DNA from: Lachnospiraceae bacterium
Lineage (GTDB): Bacteria; Bacillota; Clostridia; Lachnospirales; Lachnospiraceae
Assembly: GCA_017936885.1 (NCBI GenBank)
Contig: JAGBEO010000019.1
Location: 1 to 34,973 of the forward strand
Direction: 5' to 3'
Length of the DNA: 34,973 bases
Both the position numbers and the translations under genes were made by a program. Below are positions 24,169-31,894 of the stretch, piece after piece. Numbering within the stretch: the first letter of the stretch is position 1; every line of letters starts with the position of its first letter. The notes under the pieces are model-generated. The model was given only the letters and a program-made list of their open reading frames with translations, had not been told where the DNA came from and made no database searches.

Positions 24169-24903
24169 ATGTTGACTGTAATCGGGATCGGGCCGGGGAA
24201 AAAAGATGGAATGACAATTGAAGCTTATCAGGCTTTGGAGCGAAGTGAGTGTATCGTCGGATATACGGTGTATGTGGAACAGGTGCGTGAGCTTTTTCCT
24301 GATAAGCAGTATTATACTACGCCCATGACGAAGGAAGTCGAACGGTGTGAATGGGCCATTACGCAGGCGGGAATGGGCAGAGAGATTGCTATGGTGTGCA
24401 GCGGTGACAGCGGCGTATATGGCATGGCGGGATTGATCTGTGAACTGGCAGATGATACTCTGGAACTGGAAATTCTGCCGGGGGTAACCGCAGCGTGCAG
24501 CGGAGCGTCTGTGCTGGGGGCACCGCTTACCCATGATTTTGCAGTGATCAGCTTAAGTGACAGGCTGACGCCATGGGATCAAATCAAACGGCGTCTGCGG
24601 GCGGTAGTGATGGGGGATTTCGTCATCTGTCTTTATAATCCGGCAAGCAAGGGGCGCCCCGATTATCTGCAAAAAGCCTGTGATATTCTGCTGGAAGAAG
24701 GGATAGATGGGGACAGAGTCTGCGGTGTTGTGCACAATATCGGAAGAGAGGGACAGAGGGCACAGATTATGACCCTGGCGAAACTGCGGGACTATCGGGC
24801 AGATATGTTTACCACTGTGTATATTGGTAATGCAATGACGAAAGAATATAACGGACGGATGGTAACACCCAGAGGATACCGCGAAGTGTATGAGAAAAAG
24901 TGA
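24169..24903 (+). CDS. cbiH: Cobalt-precorrin-3 / precorrin-3B C17-methyltransferase CbiH
   Basis: A SAM-dependent corrin methyltransferase of 244 aa, acting at C17 with ring contraction. Family segments are VIGIGPGKKDGMTIEAYQAL at the start, MVCSGDSGVYGMAGL, LPGVTAACSGASVLGAPLTH and DFVICLYNPASKGRP. AAAAGGAG lies 8 nt before the ATG. It is separated from cbiG by the two-hairpin element and from cbiJ by about 57 nt. Confidence 0.95.
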   Translation: MLTVIGIGPGKKDGMTIEAYQALERSECIVGYTVYVEQVRELFPDKQYYTTPMTKEVERCEWAITQAGMGREIAMVCSGDSGVYGMAGLICELADDTLELEILPGVTAACSGASVLGAPLTHDFAVISLSDRLTPWDQIKRRLRAVVMGDFVICLYNPASKGRPDYLQKACDILLEEGIDGDRVCGVVHNIGREGQRAQIMTLAKLRDYRADMFTTVYIGNAMTKEYNGRMVTPRGYREVYEKK

Positions 24904-24960
24904 TGTATAGAGCAATGGTGAGACAAAGCAGTATCAAAAGAAGTATATAGGAAGAAAGAG

Positions 24961-25953
24961 ATGGGACAGACAGGGAACAGGAAATGTGTCGTATTTGCCG
25001 GTACAAGTGAGGGAAGGCAGCTTTATGAATTCTGTGCAGAGAATAGGATAGATGCCGTATTCTGTGTGGCAACGGAATATGGGAAAAACGTATTATGTAA
25101 ACTAAATGATGCGAAGTGCTATATGCAGGGAAAATTAGACAGACAGCAGAAAGAGTCTGAACCGGAAAGCCGATTTTGGCAGGAAGCGGTAAGAAAACGG
25201 GAAGAAGGCAGGATAGAAGCGCGGAATATGCTGCCGGGAATAGAGATTCATGTAGGGAGAATGGATAAGGATGAGATGACAGCCTTTTTGCGGCAGGAAA
25301 CGCCGGAACTGATCATTGATGCGACCCATCCGTATGCGACAGAGGTTACTGAGAATATACGAAATGCTGCCGAAGCGTATCGAAAGGAACAGAACATAGA
25401 AAATCCGGTATATTACAGAGTATTGCGGAATCTGACAGATGAAGGGACATCGGCAGATACAGTGAGGAAAGCGGAGTTGGGAACAGAAGCAGATACAGCG
25501 GGAAAAGCTGATACAAAGATCAGTTATCATGAAAATATTCGTCAGGCGGTCGCTTACCTGCAATCTACGGAAGGCAATATTTTTGCCACCACGGGCAGTA
25601 AACAGGCGGGAGAATTATGTAAACTAAAGAACTTCGAAAAGAGAGTGTACCTGAGGATACTGCCCAACGTGGAAATGTTGTCTAAGTGTCTGGAACTTGG
25701 TTTTTTGCCGGATCATATGATTTGTATGCAGGGCCCCTTTTCCGAAGAACTCAATGAAGTGATGCTGCGGGAGCATGATATTAAGTATCTGCTGACCAAG
25801 CAGTCCGGTGAGACGGGCGGCTATCCGGAGAAGGTAAAGGCGGCCCGCGCATGTGGAGCAGAACTGGTGGTGCTTATACCGCCGCAGGAAAAAGAGGGTG
25901 TAAGCGTGGAGCAGATGTGTGAGATCATAGGGCATGAAGTAATACTAAGATAG
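24961..25953 (+). CDS. cbiJ: Cobalt-precorrin-6A reductase CbiJ
   Basis: An NADH/NADPH-dependent reductase of the cobalamin ring, 330 aa, longer than the roughly 250-aa norm. The N-terminus CVVFAGTSEGRQLYEF and the segments IDATHPYATEVTENI, FATTGSKQAGELCKL and DHMICMQGPFSEELN are typical. The extra length lies in two hydrophilic insertions, about 48-88 and 160-185. Two copies of ATTATGTAAACT occur (25092 and 25614), both coding LCKL; the first marks the start of the first insertion. The last seven codons and the stop are part of the hairpin element at 25930, so the tail GHEVILR may be an acquired C-terminus. Confidence 0.93.
   Translation: MGQTGNRKCVVFAGTSEGRQLYEFCAENRIDAVFCVATEYGKNVLCKLNDAKCYMQGKLDRQQKESEPESRFWQEAVRKREEGRIEARNMLPGIEIHVGRMDKDEMTAFLRQETPELIIDATHPYATEVTENIRNAAEAYRKEQNIENPVYYRVLRNLTDEGTSADTVRKAELGTEADTAGKADTKISYHENIRQAVAYLQSTEGNIFATTGSKQAGELCKLKNFEKRVYLRILPNVEMLSKCLELGFLPDHMICMQGPFSEELNEVMLREHDIKYLLTKQSGETGGYPEKVKAARACGAELVVLIPPQEKEGVSVEQMCEIIGHEVILR
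25092..25103 (+). repeat. ATTATGTAAACT word in cbiJ (first)
   Basis: Exact 12-mer coding V-LCKL-N at the beginning of the first hydrophilic insertion of CbiJ. Confidence 0.7.
25614..25625 (+). repeat. ATTATGTAAACT word in cbiJ (second)
   Basis: Exact 12-mer coding E-LCKL-K, 522 nt after the first copy (174 codons) and in the same frame. Confidence 0.7.
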
Positions 25954-26018
25954 CAAAGTACGCAATCTAAGTATTACTATATCATGCCCGGAAGAATGCC
26001 AAAAGCAGGCATTCTTCC
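25930..26018 (+). repeat. Two-hairpin structured element, copy B
   Basis: Hairpin 1 (25930-25989) has the outer stem GGGCATGA/TCATGCCC and an inner stem with two A-A mismatches, loop AAAGTAC and bulge ATA. Hairpin 2 (25990-26018) is an 11-bp stem GGAAGAATGCC/GGCATTCTTCC with loop AAAAGCA. Against copy A, four base pairs in hairpin 1 and one in hairpin 2 change on both sides and keep pairing. The 5' part overlaps the 3' end of cbiJ and carries its stop codon. Confidence 0.85.
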
Positions 26019-26078
26019 CAAAAAGTTTGTGCTGCTGAGAGGTGCGGCCGGAAATGTGAATGATGTGAGGATGTAGGT

Positions 26079-27494
26079 TTGAATAGAAAAGAGCATGTGA
26101 TCAAAGAAGTTTACCCGGATTCTATCGCGCAGGAGATGGGAATTGAGCCGGGGGATGTGCTTCTTGCAATCAATGACAATGAAATAGGGGATGTATTCGA
26201 CTATCGGTATCTGATCAAGGATGAGTATGTGGAAGTGCTGATTCGTAAGTCGGACGGCGAGGAATGGCTTCTGGAGATCGATAAGGAGTATGATGACGAT
26301 CTGGGCGTAACCTTTGAAAATGAGTTGATGAGCGATTACCGTTCCTGCAGCAACAAATGTATTTTCTGTTTTATTGACCAGATGCCGCCGGGGATGCGTG
26401 ATAATCTGTATTTTAAAGATGATGATTCCAGACTTTCCTTTTTACAGGGCAATTATATCACCCTGACGAATATGTCCGATCAGGATGTGGAGCGAATCAT
26501 TAAGATGCAGCTTGCGCCTATCAATATTTCCGTGCAGACTACGAATCCGGCGCTTCGCTGTAAGATGCTGAATAACCGGTTTGCAGGGGAAAAGTTGAAA
26601 TTTTTGGACAGGCTTTATGAGGGGCATGTGGAAATGAATGGGCAGATCGTGTGCTGCAAAGGGGTAAATGATGGAGAGGAACTTCGGCGCAGTATTACGG
26701 ATCTGATGAAATATCTGCCTTTTATGCGGAGCGTGTCGGTGGTGCCTGCGGGAATTACCAAGTACAGGGAAGGCTTGTATCCCATCCCTCTTTTTACCAA
26801 AGAAGAGGCGGGCGAGATCATAGATATGATTGAAAGTTATCAACCGGAGTGTTTTGAGCGGTACGGTCTGCATTTTATCCATGCCAGTGACGAGTTCTAT
26901 ATCACGGCAGAGCGGGATTTCCCGGAAGAAGAACGGTATGACGGTTATATCCAGTTGGAAAACGGCGTGGGTATGATGCGCTTGTTTCGGACAGAGTTTG
27001 CGGAGGCGTTTGCGGCAGCTACACACGGCATGAAATACCATGTTCAGAAACATAAATTAAAGAGGGCGTTAACTGTAGTGACCGGAAAACTGGCATATTC
27101 CACGGTGCATGAATTTGCAAGGCAGATGATGCAGGCTTATCCGGGGCTTACGATTCAGACCTTTGCCATCCGCAATGATTTTTTCGGAGAGACGATTACG
27201 GTAACAGGGTTGATTACGGGGCAGGATCTGATCGCACAGTTAAAAGAGCAGCAGGACAAGGGCGTTGATCTGGGGGATACGCTTATGATCTCTGCCACCA
27301 TGCTTCGAAGCGGGGAGCTGGTTTTCTTAGATGATGTGACGATACCGCAGGTAGAAGAGGTGTTGGGACTTCGGGTTGTTGTCGTGGAGTCTGCCGGTCA
27401 GGATTTCGTAGATGCTATCCTGCATCGGGATTATTGTATGGAGCGGGCGAATGAGAATTTTGTTTATGTGCAGGCGTATGAGCGGGATAAGTAG
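26079..27494 (+). CDS. DUF512 protein with PDZ and radical-SAM-like cluster motif
   Basis: A 471-aa protein. A PDZ-like domain covers about 1-65 (VYPDSIAQEMGIEPGDVLLA). Cysteines 90, 94 and 97 form C-x3-C-x2-C within CSNKCIFCFIDQMPPGMRD, the spacing of radical SAM [4Fe-4S] sites, and the DUF512 domain fills the C-terminal half. Biochemical function is unknown to me. The start is a TTG at 26079; GTG 26097 is an alternative. It follows copy B of the hairpin element and precedes the toxin-antitoxin-like pair. Relatives are found away from cobalamin genes, so the placement need not mean a cobalamin role. Confidence 0.85.
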   Translation: MNRKEHVIKEVYPDSIAQEMGIEPGDVLLAINDNEIGDVFDYRYLIKDEYVEVLIRKSDGEEWLLEIDKEYDDDLGVTFENELMSDYRSCSNKCIFCFIDQMPPGMRDNLYFKDDDSRLSFLQGNYITLTNMSDQDVERIIKMQLAPINISVQTTNPALRCKMLNNRFAGEKLKFLDRLYEGHVEMNGQIVCCKGVNDGEELRRSITDLMKYLPFMRSVSVVPAGITKYREGLYPIPLFTKEEAGEIIDMIESYQPECFERYGLHFIHASDEFYITAERDFPEEERYDGYIQLENGVGMMRLFRTEFAEAFAAATHGMKYHVQKHKLKRALTVVTGKLAYSTVHEFARQMMQAYPGLTIQTFAIRNDFFGETITVTGLITGQDLIAQLKEQQDKGVDLGDTLMISATMLRSGELVFLDDVTIPQVEEVLGLRVVVVESAGQDFVDAILHRDYCMERANENFVYVQAYERDK

Positions 27495-27566
27495 GTGAGA
27501 TTATCCCCGAACACGTTACGATAATATTTATATAGAGACCTATAGTAAGAAGGAGAAAACGATACT

Positions 27567-28040
27567 ATGATTTTATATCATGCAAGTAAGGAAATTGTAG
27601 AATTTCCGGAGATCAGAAAAACCCGGTATACGAAGGATTTTTCATGGGGATTTTATTGTACAAACAGTTGGGAGCAGGCGGTTCGCTGGGCTAATCGTGG
27701 TATTGGAGAACCAGTGGTGAATTTTTATTTATATGAACCCTTAGATACGTTGTCAATACTGAGGTATGAAAAGATGACAGATGAGTGGCTGGATTTTATC
27801 GCAAAATGTAGGAATGGAGAGACACATTCATATGATATTGTTGAGGGACCAATGGCAAATGATACGGTTTGGAATTATGTAAATGACTTTTTGGCTGGAA
27901 ATATAACCCGAAAACAGTTTTGGACATTGGCTGAGTTTAAGCATCCGACTCATCAGATTAGTTTTCATACATTGTCTGCACTTAATTGTCTGAAATTTGA
28001 AAGGAGTGAAGTGGTTTATGATAACGAAAGAGAAAAATGA
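27567..28040 (+). CDS. DUF3990 protein, putative ADP-ribosyltransferase-type toxin
   Basis: A 157-aa protein with the DUF3990 pattern: LYHASKEIVEFPEI, then TKDFSWGFYCTNSWEQAVRWA, and a DTVWNYVNDF segment. The family resembles the ADP-ribosyltransferase fold and is often paired with small partner genes as a toxin. GAAGGAG lies before the ATG. The next ORF starts inside its end (28018), typical for a toxin-antitoxin pair. Base composition is more AT-rich than the flanking cobalamin genes, indicating insertion. Enzyme activity is not demonstrated by the sequence. Confidence 0.75.
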   Translation: MILYHASKEIVEFPEIRKTRYTKDFSWGFYCTNSWEQAVRWANRGIGEPVVNFYLYEPLDTLSILRYEKMTDEWLDFIAKCRNGETHSYDIVEGPMANDTVWNYVNDFLAGNITRKQFWTLAEFKHPTHQISFHTLSALNCLKFERSEVVYDNEREK

Positions 28041-28461
28041 TCTCTTTTATGTTTGTTCGTTAATTGAATATATTGCGCGGAAAACAAAGAATAAAAGGAA
28101 AATTATTGTCGATTTGTTAGGTGAAGAAGGTATTCGGAAACAATTATATGATGCGGAAGTGAATCATTGTCTTTCATTTGAACAGGTGAGCGATGAACTG
28201 ATTGAACAGTATAAAATTCCTCAGGGAACATTTGACACTATTGCAGGATGCAAATACTCAATTCCCAGTGTGACAGATATTGGGAAATTATATAGCATTA
28301 TGATAGAGAATTGTGCAAAGCCGGGAGACGAGATAGGAGAATTGATACGAATATTTTCTTCATTTATCAGTGAAAAAATCTCGGACTTCAAAACAGATGT
28401 GTATTATCAAAATCCAGACTATTTGGAATGTTCTTATAGGTCAGGATATTTGCTGGACTAA
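28018..28461 (+). CDS. DUF3791-containing partner of the DUF3990 protein
   Basis: A 147-aa protein from ATG 28018 (AAGGAG 11 nt upstream; an in-frame TTG at 27997 is less likely). The N-terminal part, to about residue 65 (FYVCSLIEYIARKT then VIL-like pattern ending EQVSDELIEQYKI), fits DUF3791. A second domain follows (SVTDIGKLYSIMIENCA, ending YLECSYRSGYLLD) like the small proteins usually encoded beside DUF3990. It would be the antitoxin, possibly a fusion of two partners. It overlaps the toxin gene by 23 nt and is markedly AT-rich. Confidence 0.7.
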   Translation: MITKEKNDLFYVCSLIEYIARKTKNKRKIIVDLLGEEGIRKQLYDAEVNHCLSFEQVSDELIEQYKIPQGTFDTIAGCKYSIPSVTDIGKLYSIMIENCAKPGDEIGELIRIFSSFISEKISDFKTDVYYQNPDYLECSYRSGYLLD

Positions 28462-28546
28462 TGGATGCATTGAAAGGGAATATACAATTTAAGTGACAAT
28501 AGACAGTAAAATATTTGAGAAGAGATTGAAAAGAAATGAGGAAAAG

Positions 28547-30007
28547 ATGAAACCGGAAAATCATATCTACATCATCGGCATCGGCATGGGTGATCCCCGG
28601 AACCTGACCGTGGAGGCGGCAGAGGCAATAGAGACGGCAGATCTGCTGATCGGGGCGAAACGTGTGCTTGTGCCCTATGAAAAGTCCAAAAGGTGTGTAG
28701 CTTCTTATCAGACCAAAGAAATATTACAGATGTGTCTGGATCGGGACGCACAGGAGCAGATGCAAGAGGAGAATACCAGGCGGGAGAGCACCGGACAGCA
28801 GCTAGAAAGTTTTCGGAAGATGCGTATCAGACAGCATGCAGAAAGCACGGAAAGAGTGGAAAACATAGCTGTCTTAATGTCCGGCGACAGCGGTTTTTAC
28901 AGCGGCACGAAGGCACTTCTGGCAGCGCTTGAAGCTGAATGGGGTGAAAAGGCGGTACACAGCCGGGTTACGGTTCTCCCAGGGATTTCTTCGTTATCCT
29001 ATTTCTGTGCAAGGATCGGAAGGTCATGGGAGGACGCAGAAATCGTGAACCTTCATGGCGTGCAGGAGAACCTGTGGCAGGCGGTGCTGACCCATGAGAA
29101 AGTATTTGCCATAACCGGAGGTAATGTGAAGCAGCATCTACAACAGTTGGCGGAACATGGTCTTGGGGATGTGTATGGTTATGTGGGAGAGAATTTATCC
29201 TATATGCATATGACGGAGCAAAGATCAGAAGAATCATGTGCTGCAAAATCAGAGCAAAGAAACACAGAGCAGGAGATAAGTACAACAGCCATGTCTACAA
29301 AAATGCAGGACGGTGATGATGCACTTTGGGAATGCATATCAGAAGGAACAGTCCGTGAACTGGCACAGAAACACTACGCAAACTTAGCAGTTCTCTATCT
29401 GGAAAATCCGGCAGCAGTCAGCACCAATTTATGGGGCTTGCCGGACGAAAGCTTTATCCGCGGGGAGGTTCCCATGACTAAAGCAGAAGTAAGGGCGGTT
29501 GTGATGAGTAAGCTCCGTATCAGAGATAAAGATGTGGTTTATGATATCGGTGCGGGAACCGGATCTGTCTCTGTGGAGATGGCATTGGCGGCACGCAAAG
29601 GAAAAGTATATGCGATCGAAACAAATTCCGTGGCGATAGAATTATGTAAACTGAATCGACAGCACTTTTGTTTACATAACATGGAAACTATAGAAGGTAT
29701 GGCACCCGAAGCGTTACAGGATCTGCCTGCGCCGGACGTGGCTTTTATCGGCGGAAGCAAAGGGCTTCTTCGGGAGATCGTGGAGCTGCTATACCGTAAA
29801 AATCCGGCTATTCGCCTGGTGATCAACACCATCACCGTGGAAAATACCGCCACAGCGCTGACACTGTTGGAGTCGGAGCAGTTTATTGATGTGGAAATGG
29901 TGCAGCTTCAAGTCAGTCGGGCAAAGAAAGCAGGCACAAGCCATATGCTGACAGCACAGAATCCGATTACGATTTTGACCGCCAGAGGAAAGGGTGCGAA
30001 ACTGTAA
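28547..30007 (+). CDS. cbiET: Bifunctional cobalt-precorrin-7 C5-methyltransferase / precorrin-6B C15-methyltransferase CbiET
   Basis: A fused enzyme of 486 aa (equivalent to CobL). The CbiE domain begins IYIIGIGMGDPRNLTVEAAE and includes MSGDSGFYSGTK and LPGISSLSYFCARIG. The CbiT domain begins near residue 300 (FIRGEVPMTKAEVR), with the SAM motif VYDIGAGTGSVSVEMA near 330. CbiT also decarboxylates the acetate side chain. Two hydrophilic insertions (about 62-100 and 220-255) lengthen the CbiE half. The start is ATG 28547 with GAGG 5 nt upstream; a GTG at 28493 is rejected. The gene carries one forward and one inverted copy of the TTATGTAAAC word. Confidence 0.95.
   Translation: MKPENHIYIIGIGMGDPRNLTVEAAEAIETADLLIGAKRVLVPYEKSKRCVASYQTKEILQMCLDRDAQEQMQEENTRRESTGQQLESFRKMRIRQHAESTERVENIAVLMSGDSGFYSGTKALLAALEAEWGEKAVHSRVTVLPGISSLSYFCARIGRSWEDAEIVNLHGVQENLWQAVLTHEKVFAITGGNVKQHLQQLAEHGLGDVYGYVGENLSYMHMTEQRSEESCAAKSEQRNTEQEISTTAMSTKMQDGDDALWECISEGTVRELAQKHYANLAVLYLENPAAVSTNLWGLPDESFIRGEVPMTKAEVRAVVMSKLRIRDKDVVYDIGAGTGSVSVEMALAARKGKVYAIETNSVAIELCKLNRQHFCLHNMETIEGMAPEALQDLPAPDVAFIGGSKGLLREIVELLYRKNPAIRLVINTITVENTATALTLLESEQFIDVEMVQLQVSRAKKAGTSHMLTAQNPITILTARGKGAKL
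29641..29652 (+). repeat. ATTATGTAAACT word in cbiET
   Basis: Exact 12-mer coding E-LCKL-N. It forms an inverted pair with 29670-29680, 17 nt away. Confidence 0.7.
29670..29680 (-). repeat. Inverted GTTATGTAAAC word in cbiET
   Basis: GTTTACATAAC on the + strand. With the following ATGGA it matches the spoIIAA start region over 16 nt. Confidence 0.6.
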
Positions 30008-30123
30008 AGAAGTTTTTACAGATTTGTATGTGGAACGTTTGAGAATGTAGTGTTTGAATAAATTCTGTCAGAATGGGATTCCGTCCGCTTCTCTTTGCAA
30101 AAATATTTCGGAATAGAGGAAAA

Positions 30124-31776
30124 ATGTATCATACAATTTCAGAAAAATCAGAACAACATAATTCACAGCCGGGCGGCATTCTGATTGCAGCTACAGCCAG
30201 CGACAGCGGCAAGACGACGTTTACCTGCGGTTTGCTTCGTTTGCTTGTGCAAAAGGGTTTAAATCCCTGTGCTTTTAAGTGCGGTCCGGACTATATTGAC
30301 CCCTCTTTTCACAAGCGGGTACTTGGTGTGCCAAGCTTCAATCTGGATCCCTTTTTCACAGGGGACAAGGTGCTTAGGCAGCTATATGAAACCCACAGCA
30401 AAGCCCACGGTATCAGCGTGATCGAGGGCGCTATGGGTTACTATGATGGACTTGGATTTACCGATGAAGCAAGCACCTACTCAGTAGCAAAAGCCTTGGA
30501 TATTCCGGTGCTTTTGCTGGTGGATTGTAAAGGCATGGGACATTCTGTTATGGCGGCGGTGGAAGGATTTGTGAAGCACAGACAGCCCAGCGGGATCAAG
30601 GCTGTGCTTTTTAACCGTATGGCGCCTTCTCTTTATGAAAAGGCGGCGGAGTCGGTGTGTGCATTGGGGATCAGTCCTTTGGGGTATCTGCCGGAAAATA
30701 AGGAACTGTGTTTAGAAAGCAGGCATCTGGGACTGGTGATGGCGGATGAGGTGCAGGATTTTACGGAGAAAATAGACGGTATAGCGGGGCTGATTGCGGA
30801 GACTGTGGATGTGGACGGAATCGTAAAACTTGCGGGAAGCGGAATGCCTGCGCAATCAAGACAGTTTGGCGCACATTTTAAAGAAATAGAAAGCATAAAG
30901 TCAGCGGCATATATAAGTTCAGCAGATTGTGAGAACAAAATCGCTGCTGGAAATAAGACAAGATATGAAAAGGAAAAGACAGTAGATAAGGCAGGGCAAG
31001 TTACATTCGCAGAGGTAAACAAGCCTTGTACCGTGCTGCGCATTGCCGTAGCACAGGATGAAGCCTTTTGCTTTCTCTATGAAGATAATCTGAATTTCTT
31101 GCGGGAGAAGGGGGCGGAGATTGTCTTTTTCAGTCCTTTACATGATTGTTCTCTTCCGGCAGGCTGCGATGCTTTGTACTTAAGCGGCGGTTACCCGGAG
31201 TTATATGCCGGACAACTGGAACAGAATGGTTCCATGAAAAAGGATATTCGGGAAAAGATAGCATCCGGAATGCCCTGTATTGCGGAGTGCGGCGGTTTTC
31301 TGTATCTGCATGAACAGTTGGAAGCTTTGGAAAAGATGACAGATCAGAATTCGCAGGAAAGGGCAGGAAATGCGGTTGGGCGGATTGAACCGGAAAAACC
31401 GGAACAAGTGACGAAGCAGTCGATGGGAGCAGAAAAGCAGCACTTCTATGAAATGGAGGGAGTCATTCCGGCGCAGGCTGTGAACCGCCGCCGGAAAGGA
31501 CGGTTCGGTTATATCGAGGTGACGCTGATGCAGGACTGCCTCTTAGGGCAGAAAGGGGATTCTTTCCGCGCTCATGAGTTTCATTATTGGGAGTCGACCA
31601 TGAAACAGGCGGATCTGCATGTGCTGAAACCGGGGAACGGAAATACATGGACAGAGGGGCTTTGTACGGATACTTTGTATGCGGGTTTTCCTCATTTGTA
31701 TTTCTATGGCAGCCCTGAGGTGGGAGAAAATTTTTTGGCGGCTGCTGAGAGATATGGTGATAAATTGCCTGAGTGA
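30124..31776 (+). CDS. cbiA: Cobyrinate a,c-diamide synthase CbiA
   Basis: An ATP- and glutamine-dependent amidase-ligase that amidates the a and c side chains. The 550-aa protein has an N-terminal dethiobiotin-synthase-like ATPase (ATASDSGKTTF near 23-33, KCGPDYIDPSFH) and a C-terminal type I glutamine amidotransferase (LYLSGGYPELYAGQL, nucleophile near Cys389 in AECGGFLYL). Insertions lie near 238-300 and 405-440, making it about 90 residues longer than usual. The start is ATG 30124 after AGAGG; an upstream ATG at 30073 has no Shine-Dalgarno site. The gap 30008-30123 shows no feature. Confidence 0.95.
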   Translation: MYHTISEKSEQHNSQPGGILIAATASDSGKTTFTCGLLRLLVQKGLNPCAFKCGPDYIDPSFHKRVLGVPSFNLDPFFTGDKVLRQLYETHSKAHGISVIEGAMGYYDGLGFTDEASTYSVAKALDIPVLLLVDCKGMGHSVMAAVEGFVKHRQPSGIKAVLFNRMAPSLYEKAAESVCALGISPLGYLPENKELCLESRHLGLVMADEVQDFTEKIDGIAGLIAETVDVDGIVKLAGSGMPAQSRQFGAHFKEIESIKSAAYISSADCENKIAAGNKTRYEKEKTVDKAGQVTFAEVNKPCTVLRIAVAQDEAFCFLYEDNLNFLREKGAEIVFFSPLHDCSLPAGCDALYLSGGYPELYAGQLEQNGSMKKDIREKIASGMPCIAECGGFLYLHEQLEALEKMTDQNSQERAGNAVGRIEPEKPEQVTKQSMGAEKQHFYEMEGVIPAQAVNRRRKGRFGYIEVTLMQDCLLGQKGDSFRAHEFHYWESTMKQADLHVLKPGNGNTWTEGLCTDTLYAGFPHLYFYGSPEVGENFLAAAERYGDKLPE

Positions 31777-31894
31777 CGTTGGGTAACACCGGGGATATTT
31801 GGGCTGGAATGGCATGAGCACAGAAGAGAAACTTCTGCGGGATTTTTGGCGGTATTATTGCAACAGATGCTCTGGAATGGAGGATAATATCTAT

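Noticed and set aside
23990-26018. The two hairpin elements as intrinsic terminators
   Set aside because: Neither has a T-run after its hairpins, and same-operon genes continue downstream.
23990-26018. A CRISPR array
   Set aside because: There are only two copies about 1.9 kb apart with genes between, and no spacers or cas genes.
27997-28017. Upstream TTG start for the DUF3791-type gene
   Set aside because: It would place the AAGGAG site inside the coding region, whereas ATG 28018 uses it.
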